From Frigididesulfovibrio sp031551885 (GTDB taxonomy: Bacteria > Desulfobacterota > Desulfovibrionia > Desulfovibrionales > Desulfovibrionaceae): a stretch of 64,000 nt of DNA. Under the pieces are notes generated by a model. That model was not told where the DNA came from. It did not search any database and saw nothing but the letters and a program-made list of their open reading frames with translations. How positions within the stretch are numbered: the stretch's first letter is position 1; each line of letters opens with the position of its first letter. Of this stretch, positions 9,313-17,767 are shown piece after piece. The stretch spans positions 1-64,000 of the forward strand of contig JAVBMX010000037.1 of assembly GCA_031551885.1 (NCBI GenBank), written 5' to 3'. The position numbers and the translations under genes were made by a program.

Positions 9313-10401
9313 ATGAAAGAATGGACCGCGCCCGAGCTTCTTTCCCTGGCAAGCGCGCACTGGAACACCAGCCTGCTGCAGGCGGGCATTCGTTTGGATC
9401 TCTTCACGACCCTTGGGCGCCGGCCCATGAACGGCGAAGACTTGGCCGAAACCCTCGGCTGCGATTCCCGCGCCTTGTCCATGTTGCTTGCCGCAATGAC
9501 CGCCTGTGGGCTGGTATTTGCGGATGCCGCGCTTTCTCCTCAAGCATCGGCTGCCGGCGTACACGATGGGCCGGTCGCGGATCCCGCCGGACCACCGGCT
9601 TCCTTTGCCGATTGCCTGAGCGTCGCCTACAGCGTGGCCCCATCGGTGCGGAAATATCTTTCCAAGGATTCTCCAGATTATCTCGGCTTCATCATTCAGC
9701 ATCACCACCATCTCCAACCCGCGTGGCACCGTTTGGATGAAGCCGTGAAAACGGGGGAATCTCTTCGAAGCTCTTCCGCCGCCACGCGGGATGACGAGGA
9801 GCGTGAAGCTTTTTTGATGGGTATGTTCAATGTGGCCTCGCAGCAGGCCGAAGGCGTGGCCGCGGCGTTGGACCTCTCCGGGCGGACCAGGCTGCTGGAT
9901 CTCGGCGGGGGGCCCGGCACCTACGCGGTCTATTTCTGCTTGGCGAATCCGCAGCTGCGGGCGACCATCTTCGACAAGCCCACCACCCGGCCCTATGCGG
10001 AAGCCGTCATCCGCCGATTCGGGCTGGAGGAGCGCATCGACTTTGCCGGAGGCGACTTTTTTGACGATCCGTTGCCGCAGGGCTACGACGCGGTCTGGTT
10101 GTCGCAGATCTTGCACGGGACGCCGCCGGATGAAGCGCGGGAGGTCGTCGCCCGAGCCGCCCGCGTTCTTGTGCCCGGCGGGCTCATTGCCGTGCAGGAA
10201 TTCATGCTGGACGACACCTTGGACGGGCCGTTGTTCTCCGCCCAGTTTTCTCTGAACATGCTGCTCGGCACTGACGGCGGGCAGGCCTTCACCCGAAGCG
10301 AGATCGCCGCCATGCTGCGCTCGGCCGGAGCCCTGGATTTGAGGTGGGTCGTCCCGCCTTTGCCGCCGGGTTGCGCGATTATGCGGGGCAGGGTGGGATG
10401 A
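9313..10401 (+). CDS. SAM-dependent O-methyltransferase-like protein (class I, COMT/HIOMT type)
   Basis: A 362-aa protein with an N-terminal winged-helix dimerisation domain (about 1-110, starting TAPELLSLASAHWNTSLLQA) and a C-terminal Rossmann methyltransferase domain. The SAM-binding motif LLDLGGGPGTYAV is at about 194-206, and acidic post-I residues follow. This is the architecture of small-molecule O-methyltransferases such as hydroxyneurosporene or acetylserotonin methyltransferases; the substrate cannot be named. The ATG at 9313 follows GGAGGT (9303-9308), so the longer in-frame extension from 9208 is not used. It stands alone, with no neighbour suggesting a pathway. A palindromic repeat follows it. 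Confidence 0.82.
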   Translation: MKEWTAPELLSLASAHWNTSLLQAGIRLDLFTTLGRRPMNGEDLAETLGCDSRALSMLLAAMTACGLVFADAALSPQASAAGVHDGPVADPAGPPASFADCLSVAYSVAPSVRKYLSKDSPDYLGFIIQHHHHLQPAWHRLDEAVKTGESLRSSSAATRDDEEREAFLMGMFNVASQQAEGVAAALDLSGRTRLLDLGGGPGTYAVYFCLANPQLRATIFDKPTTRPYAEAVIRRFGLEERIDFAGGDFFDDPLPQGYDAVWLSQILHGTPPDEAREVVARAARVLVPGGLIAVQEFMLDDTLDGPLFSAQFSLNMLLGTDGGQAFTRSEIAAMLRSAGALDLRWVVPPLPPGCAIMRGRVG

Positions 10402-10464
10402 TTGGGTGTGGTCCCCAAGGCGAGGAGAGGATGAGCGCTCAAGATGGGATGCCGATGTGATTTT

Positions 10465-10606
10465 GGCGATAGGGAGTGGGAAACGGTTTGGCGTCAGACA
10501 AGAAAGGCGAAGCTTTGGGTGCCGGGCTGGACTCTTTGGCCCTGCCCTAAGTCGAAAGCAGGCCTGCCTTAGTATCACGTCAAACCGTTCTCACTACCCG
10601 ATTGGC
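10465..10606. repeat. Palindromic repeat family A, copy 1
   Basis: About 140 bp bounded by imperfect inverted arms of about 30 nt (10465-10494 and 10577-10606, sharing gaacggttt-gcgt). Inner segments are also partly complementary, so one strand could fold into a long hairpin. It is clearly related to the element at 12849-12980 (shared block GGCGTCAGACAAG then GA-GCGAAG). It lies between the methyltransferase and zupT and has no credible gene. Confidence 0.65.
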
Positions 10607-10636
10607 AAAGCGTTTTGCCTATAGTAGGGTGGCACC

Positions 10637-11482
10637 ATGGATACCACCACCATTGCGACGGCATTCGGTTTGACGCTTCTGGCGGGCTTGAGCACCGGCA
10701 TCGGTTCGGCCCTTGCCTTTTTAACCAAGCGTACCAATAGGGCGTTTCTTTCTCTTTCTCTGGGGTTTTCCGCCGGAGTGATGATTTACGTTTCCTTTGT
10801 GGAGATCTTGGTTAAGGCCCGCGCGGCGCTGACCGTCTCTTTGGGACCGATTGGCGGAGCCCAGGCCACGGTGGCGGCTTTTTTTGCGGGTATGGGCCTG
10901 ATTGCCCTGATCGACAAACTTGTGCCGCATGAGGAAAATCCTCATGAAGCGCGCCTGGTGGAAGAGCTGCACCTAGGGAAAGGGCAGGGAAAAGGGCAGG
11001 GCGGGGGCGAACATGACGAGCGCGATAAAAAAAAGCTGAAACGAATGGGGTTGCTCACGGCTTTGGCCATCGGCATCCACAATTTTCCCGAGGGCTTGGC
11101 CACCTTCACGGCGGCCCTGCATGAGCCGGCCACGGGCATAGCCATTGCCGTGGCCATCGCCATCCACAACATTCCGGAAGGCATCGCGGTATCCGTGCCC
11201 ATTTATTACGCCACAGGCAGCCGGAAAAAAGCTTTCGGCTGGTCGTTTCTGTCGGGCTTGGCCGAACCGGTGGGGGCGGGCGTGGGTTTTCTGTTGCTCA
11301 TGCCGTTTTTTTCCGACACTCTCTTCGGGCTGCTCTTCGCCGGGGTGGCCGGGATCATGGTGTTCATTTCCCTGGATGAACTGCTGCCGGCGGCCGAGGA
11401 GTACGGCGAGCACCACCTGTGCATCTATGGTTTGGTGCTCGGGATGATCGTCATGGCCGTGTCCCTGCTGTTGTTCATGTAA
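10637..11482 (+). CDS. zupT: ZIP-family metal transporter (ZupT-type)
   Basis: A 281-aa inner-membrane transporter predicted to import zinc and other divalent cations. It has eight hydrophobic segments, with the two family metal-binding motifs HNFPEG (148-153) and HNIPEG (177-182) in TM4 and TM5. A hydrophilic, Gly/Lys/His/Asp-rich cytoplasmic loop (about 105-135) separates TM3 and TM4, as is usual for ZIP proteins. A clear Shine-Dalgarno is lacking; only AGGGTGG precedes the ATG at 10637. The next gene starts 142 nt downstream. ZupT versus another ZIP subfamily is inferred from length and motifs. Confidence 0.9.
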   Translation: MDTTTIATAFGLTLLAGLSTGIGSALAFLTKRTNRAFLSLSLGFSAGVMIYVSFVEILVKARAALTVSLGPIGGAQATVAAFFAGMGLIALIDKLVPHEENPHEARLVEELHLGKGQGKGQGGGEHDERDKKKLKRMGLLTALAIGIHNFPEGLATFTAALHEPATGIAIAVAIAIHNIPEGIAVSVPIYYATGSRKKAFGWSFLSGLAEPVGAGVGFLLLMPFFSDTLFGLLFAGVAGIMVFISLDELLPAAEEYGEHHLCIYGLVLGMIVMAVSLLLFM

Positions 11483-11624
11483 TACATCAACTGTCGCGCC
11501 ATTCCGCGTGGCGGTATCGTCGGTCCGTATGCGGGGCGATGCCGTTGAAGGGAAGCGCCGCAAGCTTCGGGGCCGGCCTTGGCCGGAGTCGGCCCGCGCC
11601 TTCGACCATTTTTTAGGAGATTCC

Positions 11625-12755
11625 ATGCGCCAAGGCCCCCACGGCGGCGAAGTCTACGCCTTTGCGCGGTTGTCGGGAACAGACCCGACCCGCATTCTGG
11701 ATTGCAGCAGCAACCCCAACATCTTTGCCCGCGCTCTGACGGCCGATTTGGTGGCGCGAACGCCGTATCCGTTCGAGCACTATCCGGATTCCGGTTGCGC
11801 GGACCTGCGCGAAGCCTTGGCCGGGCACGAGAACATGCCGCCGGCCGGTATTCTGCCGGGCAGCGGCGCCGCCGAGTTGATCCGGGTATTCCTGCACACG
11901 GTCGCGCCGCGTCGGGTGGTTTTTCTCGGGCCGGTGTTTTCGGAGTATGTCGCGGCCTGCCGCGCGTTGGGGGTACCGTACGATATCGTCGCCCCCAAAG
12001 CGGAAAACGACTTTGAACCCAACGCCCAGGATATACGCGCCCTGGGCGAAAGCGGGGCGGAGTTGGCGATTCTTTGCTGCCCCAACAACCCCGGCGCGGC
12101 GACCTACGCGGATCTTCCCGCGATTCTCCACGGCATCGCGGCTCACCGGATTTTGCTGGATTGCAGCTATCGGGAATTCTTGTTCGGTTCGCCGGCCTAC
12201 GCCGCGTCAACCCACGCCGGCCTGGCAAACGTGTTGCGTCCCGGCGCTTCCCTGTTCACGCTGCACAGCTTCACCAAGTTTTTTTGCTGCCCCGGCATCC
12301 GTTTGGGGTATATCATGGGCGATTACCGCCTCCTGGAACGCATGGATGCCCTGCGCGCCCCCTGGACGGTCGACCCGTTTTCCCAACTCATGGGAAGTCT
12401 CTTCTTGGAACATATCGAGGAATACCGGGCGACACTGCCCGCGCTTTCCGACGCGATCGCCCATCTTGGGCGCGAACTGCGCCTTTCCGGCCTGTTTGAC
12501 CCGGAACGGGTTTTGGAAGGCCCCGGATTCATCACCGCCCGTCTGCTTCCGCCGTTACGGGCCGAGGACGTTTATCTCGCTTTGCAAAAACGGCGCATTC
12601 TGGTGCGCTGTTGCGACCCCATTCCGGGTATGCCGCCGGGGTTCCTGCGTATCCAGGCCCGCCCGGAGGCCGATACGAGCCGACTGTTGGGCAAGCTGGC
12701 CGAAGCCGCCCGAGAGTTGGGAGCTCCGCCTTCATATCCCCGCAGGGGGGGATGA
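11625..12755 (+). CDS. PLP-dependent aminotransferase-fold protein, CobD-like (threonine-phosphate decarboxylase / histidinol-phosphate aminotransferase family)
   Basis: A 376-aa fold-type I PLP enzyme. Visible motifs are DCSSNPN near residue 26, CCPNNPG at 151-157, DCSYREF (about 179-185) and the PLP-lysine context HSFTKFFCCPGIRLGY with Lys218. The spacing and the aromatic/Cys-rich context after the lysine resemble CobD, which makes aminopropanol phosphate for cobalamin, more than HisC. HisC and CobD are close relatives, so the substrate is inferred. The ATG at 11625 follows TAGGAGA. CbiK elsewhere in the window fits a corrinoid-making organism, but the two are not linked. Confidence 0.75.
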   Translation: MRQGPHGGEVYAFARLSGTDPTRILDCSSNPNIFARALTADLVARTPYPFEHYPDSGCADLREALAGHENMPPAGILPGSGAAELIRVFLHTVAPRRVVFLGPVFSEYVAACRALGVPYDIVAPKAENDFEPNAQDIRALGESGAELAILCCPNNPGAATYADLPAILHGIAAHRILLDCSYREFLFGSPAYAASTHAGLANVLRPGASLFTLHSFTKFFCCPGIRLGYIMGDYRLLERMDALRAPWTVDPFSQLMGSLFLEHIEEYRATLPALSDAIAHLGRELRLSGLFDPERVLEGPGFITARLLPPLRAEDVYLALQKRRILVRCCDPIPGMPPGFLRIQARPEADTSRLLGKLAEAARELGAPPSYPRRGG

Positions 12756-12769
12756 GTGGCGTGCCTCCT

Positions 12770-12830
12770 ACAGAATCGAAAGCCCCGCGAATGCGGGGTT
12801 TTCGATTCTGTAGGGGCGCAGGGGATTCGC
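12770..12830. repeat. Repeat family C, copy 1: 19-bp hairpin with a GGGGCGCAGGGG flank
   Basis: A 19-bp stem with one G-U pair (12770-12788 with 12793-12811) and loop GAAT are followed by GGGGCGCAGGGG. No T-tract follows, so simple intrinsic termination for the CobD-like gene is not obvious. The right flank is shared with the elements at 20150-20340 and 45296-45446, while the stem sequence itself is different. Confidence 0.6.
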
Positions 12831-12848
12831 CGGGTCGATTTGAGCGGC

Positions 12849-12980
12849 GGTGGTGGAGACAGTTCGGCGTCAGACAAGGAAGACGAAGTTCCGGGCTCCG
12901 GGGCCGGCCTCTTCTCTGGTCCCGCCCCGGAGCGCGCAACAAGTCTGACGACGTACCACGTCAAACTGCCTCCACCATCC
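12849..12980. repeat. Palindromic repeat family A, copy 2
   Basis: About 130 bp with inverted arms (12849-12870 and 12958-12980; ggtggag-cagtt) and inner complementary GC-rich blocks. It shares TCGGCGTCAGACAAGGAAG and adjoining sequence with copy 1 at 10465-10606. It ends 2 nt before the rubrerythrin stop and lies next to the family C hairpin at 12770-12830. Confidence 0.65.
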
Positions 12981-12982
12981 AA

Positions 12983-13558
12983 CTACCATTGCATGTTCAG
13001 AGTCTCAAAGTGGGCCTGCGGATGGGCGCAGGCCGGGCAACAGTCCGGGGCGTCCGTGCCGGTATGCAGGTAGCCACAGTTGCGGCAACGCCATACGGAG
13101 GGCTGTTCGCGATGGAACACGCGGCCTTCTTTGATGTTGCGCATAAAGGCCAGATACCGGCGCTCGTGGAACTCTTCGGCCACGGCGATGGCCCGCATGG
13201 TGGAAGCGACGGCCGGGAAGCCTTCCTGATCGGCGATCGCCGCGAACGAGGGGTACATTTCCGTGTATTCGTAGTGTTCGCCGGCGGCGGAACCGCACAG
13301 GTTGTCCACCGTGGAGCCGATGATCCCGGCAGGGAAGGCCGCCACGATTTCCACTTCGCCGCCTTCCAGGAATTTGAACAGGCGCTTGGCGTGTTCACGT
13401 TCCTGTTCTGCTGTTTCTATAAAAATATCGGCAACTTGTACAAACCCTTCTTTCTTGGCCGCACCGCTGAAATACGTATAACGGTTGCGGGCCTGAGATT
13501 CCCCGGCGAATGCGGTAAGAATGTTCTTTTCGGTTTGGGTGCCTTTCAGAGACTTCAT
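12983..13558 (-). CDS. rbr: Rubrerythrin
   Basis: A 191-aa cytoplasmic non-haem iron protein that reduces hydrogen peroxide in anaerobes. The ferritin-like domain carries the diiron ligands (Glu20, Glu53 with His56, Glu94, Glu97, Glu128/129 with His131). The C-terminal rubredoxin-like domain has CRNC (158-161) and CPAC (174-177). Length and domain order are typical of classical rubrerythrin. AGGAGT precedes the ATG. The upstream region contains the 10-bp palindrome CTATTAATAG at 13616-13625, a possible operator site, but it does not match a full PerR box. The gene is monocistronic. Confidence 0.96.
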   Translation of the reverse strand: MKSLKGTQTEKNILTAFAGESQARNRYTYFSGAAKKEGFVQVADIFIETAEQEREHAKRLFKFLEGGEVEIVAAFPAGIIGSTVDNLCGSAAGEHYEYTEMYPSFAAIADQEGFPAVASTMRAIAVAEEFHERRYLAFMRNIKEGRVFHREQPSVWRCRNCGYLHTGTDAPDCCPACAHPQAHFETLNMQW

Positions 13559-13647
13559 GGGGATACTCCTGTTGAATGTTGACGGAATGAGTATGCGTTA
13601 GAAGCTCATAAAAGTCTATTAATAGTACTTCCTGATAGAGGGGAATA

Positions 13648-13684
13648 ATAAAAAAAGTCCCGAAGCGCGGAACTCCGGGACTTT
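13648..13684 (-). terminator. Intrinsic terminator of ilvC
   Basis: On the minus strand, a 9-bp stem (13654-13662 with 13676-13684) is followed by seven T residues, 25 nt downstream of the ilvC stop. Confidence 0.85.
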
Positions 13685-13709
13685 GCGAAACGAGTGGGCG
13701 TGAGCCGGC

Positions 13710-14702
13710 TCAGCGGCGCTTCAGCCAGGGCATCATATCGCGCAGCTCGGCGCCGACTTTTTCAATGGGATGCTCGGCATTGAGGCGGCGCATGGCTTTG
13801 AAGGAAGCCATGCCTGCTTTGTTTTCCAGGATGAAGTTGCGGGCGAAAACGCCTGTCTGGATGTCGGTCAGCACGCCCTTCATGGCTTTTTTGGTTTCCT
13901 CGGTGACGATTTTGGGGCCGGTGATGTAGTCGCCGTATTCAGCCGTATCGCTGATTGAGTGGCGCATCTTGGCCATGCCGCCCTCGTACATGAGGTCCAC
14001 GATCAGTTTGACCTCGTGCAGGCACTCGAAATAGGCCATTTCGGGAGCGTATCCGGCTTCGACCAGGGTTTCGAATCCGGCCTGCACCAGGGCGGTCAGA
14101 CCGCCGCAGAGCACGGCCTGCTCGCCGAACAGGTCGGTTTCGGTTTCTTCACGGAAGGTGGTTTCAATCACCCCGGAACGCGCCCCGCCGACACCCTTGG
14201 CGTAGGCCAGGGCGACGTCCAGCGCTTTGCCGGTGGCGTTCTGGTGGATGGCCACCAGGCAGGGCACGCCGCCGCCTTCTTCAAAGGTGCGGCGCACCAG
14301 GTGGCCGGGGCCTTTGGGGGCGATGAGGAACACGTCCACGTCTTTGGGCGGTTCGATCTGCTGGAAGTGGATGTTGAAGCCGTGGGCGAAGAGCAGGGCT
14401 TTGCCCGCCTTCAGGTGCGGCTCGACGTCGCTTTTGTACACGGCGGCCTGGTGTTGATCCGGCAGAAGGATCATGATCAGATCGGCCTTGGACGCGGCTT
14501 CGGCGGCGGAAACCGGGGCGAACCCGTGTTCTTTGGCCAATTCGTAGTTGCGGCCGCCGGGGCGCTGGCCGACGATGACCTCAAGGCCGGAATCGCGCAG
14601 GTTTTGGGCATGGGCGTGGCCCTGGCTGCCGTAACCGATGATCGCGATGGTTTTGCCTTTGAGGATATTGAGATCCGCATCCTTGTCGTAATAAACCTTC
14701 AT
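13710..14702 (-). CDS. ilvC: Ketol-acid reductoisomerase (class I)
   Basis: A 330-aa enzyme for the second step of branched-chain amino-acid synthesis; it isomerises and reduces acetolactate with NAD(P)H and Mg2+. The Rossmann motif GYGSQG is at 23-28, and the beta2-alphaB loop reads GQRPGGRNYELA, so NADPH versus NADH preference is not obvious. The short class I length (about 330 aa) is typical. The ATG at 14702 follows AAGGAGACG, so the 17-residue upstream extension is not used. It is the last gene of the ilvBNC run but is separated from ilvN by 165 nt packed with terminator-like hairpins. Confidence 0.97.
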   Translation of the reverse strand: MKVYYDKDADLNILKGKTIAIIGYGSQGHAHAQNLRDSGLEVIVGQRPGGRNYELAKEHGFAPVSAAEAASKADLIMILLPDQHQAAVYKSDVEPHLKAGKALLFAHGFNIHFQQIEPPKDVDVFLIAPKGPGHLVRRTFEEGGGVPCLVAIHQNATGKALDVALAYAKGVGGARSGVIETTFREETETDLFGEQAVLCGGLTALVQAGFETLVEAGYAPEMAYFECLHEVKLIVDLMYEGGMAKMRHSISDTAEYGDYITGPKIVTEETKKAMKGVLTDIQTGVFARNFILENKAGMASFKAMRRLNAEHPIEKVGAELRDMMPWLKRR

Positions 14703-14736
14703 TGCCGTCTCCTTGGAGCCATTGCGGTGATAAAGA

Positions 14737-14811
14737 GGCCGAAAGGCCGTCAAGCGGGAAAAAGCGGGCTGAGCCCGCGAATATGCCCTCTGAAAAAGCC
14801 TGCGGCAGGCC
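14737..14811 (-). terminator. Tandem hairpin/T-tract elements just upstream of ilvC
   Basis: Read on the minus strand there are three small hairpins in a row. GCCTGCCGCAGGC (about 14798-14811) is followed by TTTTT, GCGGGCTCAGCCCGC (14764-14778) by TTTTT, and GGCCTTTCGGCC (about 14737-14748) by TCTTT. Each alone would be a weak terminator. Confidence 0.5.
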
Positions 14812-14813
14812 GG

Positions 14814-14857
14814 AAAAAGACACCGGTCCCGCCTGCGGACAGGCGGAAACCGGTGTC
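14814..14857 (-). terminator. Strong intrinsic terminator between ilvN and ilvC
   Basis: A long stem (gacaccggt at 14819-14827 with accggtgtc at 14849-14857, plus an inner GCCTG/CAGGC helix) is followed on the minus strand by TTTTT. It begins 10 nt after the ilvN stop and should cut read-through into ilvC. Confidence 0.75.
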
Positions 14858-14867
14858 GGAAGTCTGG

Positions 14868-15356
14868 TTACGCGTCCACCTGCATGCTGCGGCGCATGGC
14901 CATGGTGCCGGTGCGGGTGATTTCCTTGATGCCGAACTTACCCAGAAGGTTCAAGACGGCCCCGAGTTTTTCGTGGTTGCCTGTGGCTTCCAGGGTCAGG
15001 TCGGAAAGGCTCACGTCCACCACATTGCAGCGGAAGATATCGGCAATGCGCAGCACTTCGCCTCTGCGGGCGTCGTCGGCCTGGACCTTGACCAGCATCA
15101 TTTCCCGCTCGACGGCGGCGAGATCCTGGTAGTCCACGACCTTGACCACGGTGACGAGCTTGCGCAGTTGCTTGATGATCTGCTCAATGATCTGGTCGTC
15201 GCCCGAGGTGGTGATGGTCATGTGCGAGATGCCCGCCTCGAGGGTGGGCGCCACGTTGAGGGATTCAATGTTGAACCCCCGGCCGCTGAACAGACCCGCC
15301 ACGCGCGACAGCACGCCCGGTTCGTTCTCCACAAGTACGGAAAGAACATGTCTCAT
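14868..15356 (-). CDS. ilvN: Acetolactate synthase small (regulatory) subunit
   Basis: A 162-aa regulatory subunit that activates the IlvB catalytic subunit and confers valine feedback inhibition. The N-terminal ACT domain starts MRHVLSVLVENEPGVLSRVAGL (in part) and contains GRGFNIESL. The C-terminal ACT-like domain spans about 80-160. The start at 15356 lies 10 nt after the ilvB stop, indicating translational coupling. It is the usual length for IlvH/IlvN. Confidence 0.96.
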   Translation of the reverse strand: MRHVLSVLVENEPGVLSRVAGLFSGRGFNIESLNVAPTLEAGISHMTITTSGDDQIIEQIIKQLRKLVTVVKVVDYQDLAAVEREMMLVKVQADDARRGEVLRIADIFRCNVVDVSLSDLTLEATGNHEKLGAVLNLLGKFGIKEITRTGTMAMRRSMQVDA

Positions 15357-15366
15357 CGGCGGCCTC

Positions 15367-17061
15367 CTAAACCAAGAGCATTTCGTCAAGGGCCGCGCCG
15401 GACGGCACCATGGGGAACACGTTTTCTTCCCGGGCGACGCGCACGTCGATGAAAGCCGGATTGGGCGAGGCCAGCGCGGCCGTGAGCACGTCGTCGAGCT
15501 CCTCCGGCTTTTCAATGCGGTATCCCTCGGCTCCATAGGCTTCCGCCAATTTGACGAAGTCCGGTTGGGCCTCCATGCAGGTGCACATGTAGTTCTGTTT
15601 GTAGAACAGATCCTGCCACTGACGCACCATGCCGAGGTAACAGTTGTTCAAGATGACCGTTTTGATCGGCAGCTTGTTCTGCACGATGGTGGCCAACTCT
15701 TGAATGTTCATCTGTAATGAACCGTCGCCGGCGATGCCGATGACCTTTTTGTCCGGCATGGCGAACTGCGCGCCTACGCTCGCAGGCAGGCCGTACCCCA
15801 TGGTGCCGAGTCCGCCCGAGGACAGGAAGGTTCGAGGCCTGGTGTAGGTGTAGAACTGCGCGGCCCACATCTGGTGTTGGCCCACTTCGGTGGTGATGAT
15901 CGTGTCGTCGCCGCCCGCGATGCGATGCACCGCCTCAATGACCTGCTGGGGTTTGATTTCCCCGTTTTGCACGTAAGAGAGAGGGTGCGTTTCGGCGATG
16001 GTCCCGAGGTGTTCCAGCCAGGTGAAATGCTTGGCGGCCCAGTCGGTTTCGCCATCGCGCGCGCCCAGCACGTCCGCCAGGCCCTTCAGGGCTTCATGGC
16101 AGTCGGCCACCACCGGAACGTCCACCTTGACGTTTTTGCGGATCGAGGTGGGGTCGATGTCGATGTGGATGATCTGCGAGCCCCCGGCAAAGGCCGAGAT
16201 TTTGCCCGTAACCCGATCGGCCAGGCGGGTGCCCACGGCCACGAGCACGTCGGCCTCGCTGACGGCGCGGTTGGCCGAGACTCTGCCGTGCATGCCGACC
16301 ATGCCCTGCCACAGTGGGTTGTCGCCGGAAAAGCAGCCCAGACCCATGAGCGTGGAAGCCACGGGAATGGAGAAGCGGTTGGCCAGATCCGTCAGGGATT
16401 GCCCCGCATTGGAGCCGATGACCCCGCCCCCGGCCAGAATGAGCGGGCGCTCGGCCGAAGCGAGCAGCTCCGCGGCCCGGCGAAGCTGCACAAGGTTGGG
16501 CTTGTAAGTCGGGTTGTAGCTGCGCATGCGCACGTCTTCGGGCCAGACGAACGCGGTGCGGTCGATCATCACGTCTTTGGGAAGATCCACGAGCACGGGG
16601 CCGGGTCTGCCGGTTCTGGCCAGGTAAAAGGCCTGCCGAATGGTCTGGGCGAGGGCCTTGATGTCTTTGACCAGGTAGTTGTGCTTGGTGCAGGGGCGGG
16701 TGATGCCGACGATGTCCACTTCCTGGAAGGCGTCGTTGCCGATCAGGCGCGTGGGCACCTGACCGGTGAAGACCACCAGGGGGATGGAGTCGGCATAGGC
16801 CGTGGCGATGCCGGTAACGGCATTGGTCGCTCCGGGGCCGGAGGTGACCAGACAGACCCCGACCTTGCCGGAAGCCCTGGCATACCCATCGGCCGCATGG
16901 ACTGCGCCCTGCTCGTGCCGTACCAGAATATGGCGTAGCGCCGGGTGGCGCGACAGTTCGTCATAAATGTCGATGACCGCGCCGCCGGGATAACCGAAGA
17001 GGATGTCCACGCCCTCGCGCTGCATGCATTCCAACAGAATTTGGGCTCCCGTGAGCTCCAT
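15367..17061 (-). CDS. ilvB: Acetolactate synthase large (catalytic) subunit
   Basis: A 564-aa TPP-dependent enzyme that condenses pyruvate units to acetolactate (or acetohydroxybutyrate), the first common step of Val/Leu/Ile synthesis. Visible are the catalytic glutamate region RHEQGAVHAADGYARASG near residue 50, the central FAD-binding domain and the TPP-binding motif GDGSLQMN with its partner asparagines about 27 residues later. GGAGGATCCC precedes the ATG at 17061. It forms an operon with the upstream 73-aa DUF465 gene and downstream ilvN. Confidence 0.96.
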   Translation of the reverse strand: MELTGAQILLECMQREGVDILFGYPGGAVIDIYDELSRHPALRHILVRHEQGAVHAADGYARASGKVGVCLVTSGPGATNAVTGIATAYADSIPLVVFTGQVPTRLIGNDAFQEVDIVGITRPCTKHNYLVKDIKALAQTIRQAFYLARTGRPGPVLVDLPKDVMIDRTAFVWPEDVRMRSYNPTYKPNLVQLRRAAELLASAERPLILAGGGVIGSNAGQSLTDLANRFSIPVASTLMGLGCFSGDNPLWQGMVGMHGRVSANRAVSEADVLVAVGTRLADRVTGKISAFAGGSQIIHIDIDPTSIRKNVKVDVPVVADCHEALKGLADVLGARDGETDWAAKHFTWLEHLGTIAETHPLSYVQNGEIKPQQVIEAVHRIAGGDDTIITTEVGQHQMWAAQFYTYTRPRTFLSSGGLGTMGYGLPASVGAQFAMPDKKVIGIAGDGSLQMNIQELATIVQNKLPIKTVILNNCYLGMVRQWQDLFYKQNYMCTCMEAQPDFVKLAEAYGAEGYRIEKPEELDDVLTAALASPNPAFIDVRVAREENVFPMVPSGAALDEMLLV

Positions 17062-17074
17062 GGGATCCTCCGTA

Positions 17075-17296
17075 TCAGCTGCCGTAGCGGTGCAGCAATT
17101 CCACAAGTTTGGTTTTGCCTTCCAGTTTTTGCTTTTTCAGCAACCGCAGTTCCTGTTCTTCACCGGGGCTGCGGTAAGGCTTGCTTTCCAGCTTTTCCAG
17201 CTGCTTTTCGAACAAGAGATGCTCGTCCCACAGGGACTTGACGTCGGGGTGGGCGTCGGCCAGCTTCACGATGAGGTCAAGTTCTCTTTGGTCCAC
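17075..17296 (-). CDS. DUF465 (YdcH-like) small protein
   Basis: A 73-aa charged, helical protein matching the DUF465/YdcH family (LLFEKQLEKLE then EEQELRLLKKQKL). It probably forms a short coiled coil; function is unknown. It starts at a GTG (17296) with GGAGG six nt upstream. It ends 13 nt before ilvB, so it is co-transcribed with the acetolactate synthase genes. The 170-nt space upstream contains the 16-bp palindrome at 17331-17346 and the likely promoter, but no leader peptide rich in Leu, Ile or Val was seen. Confidence 0.85.
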   Translation of the reverse strand: MDQRELDLIVKLADAHPDVKSLWDEHLLFEKQLEKLESKPYRSPGEEQELRLLKKQKLEGKTKLVELLHRYGS

Positions 17297-17470
17297 AGGT
17301 GCCTCCGGTATACAGGTTTATGGTTTGCAGGCGGAACGCGTTCCGCGGGCTGGAGCAAAGTGACTTTGAAACGGTTCATTTGCTCCGCCGGCCGCGCTGA
17401 GAACGCTTCCGGGCTCGTTCAGAAGTCCGTCGGTGATAAATTTCAGAGACAATTCCACAATAAAATCGCT

Positions 17471-17767
17471 CTACGAGAGTCTTGTCCAATCCGGCTCGTG
17501 GGGGCATTCCACCAGCAGGGTTTTTTGTCGGGCCGTTTCGCCGCGCAGCATGCGCACCTGCGAGGCCCGAAGTCCCAACTTCTCGGCGATAAAGGCCGCC
17601 AAAGCCTTGTTGGCTTTGTTCTCCACCGCCGGAGCGGCGAGGCGAACACGCAGGCGATCTTCCGCCAAGCCGGCCGTTTCCGACTTTTTCGCGCCGGGGA
17701 GGGCCCTGATCAGCAGCAGCCATCCTTTGCCGGGCTCTTCCCGCACAAAGACGGGACGCTCCGTCAT
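17471..17767 (-). CDS. DUF167 (YggU-like) protein
   Basis: A 98-aa protein of the DUF167/UPF0235 family, with the signature RVRLAAPAVENKANKALAAF at about 40-60. Function is unknown in the family; in many bacteria it sits next to yggT, as here. The start overlaps the stop of the small upstream reading frame by an ATGA junction, which supports translational coupling. Confidence 0.85.
   Translation of the reverse strand: MTERPVFVREEPGKGWLLLIRALPGAKKSETAGLAEDRLRVRLAAPAVENKANKALAAFIAEKLGLRASQVRMLRGETARQKTLLVECPHEPDWTRLS

Noticed and set aside
11508..11624. N-terminal extension of the CobD-like protein from an upstream ATG
   Set aside because: TAGGAGA before 11625 and conserved sequence beginning there favour the shorter protein.
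13616..13625. PerR box upstream of rubrerythrin
   Set aside because: The CTATTAATAG palindrome is too short and does not match the PerR consensus; kept only as a possible operator.
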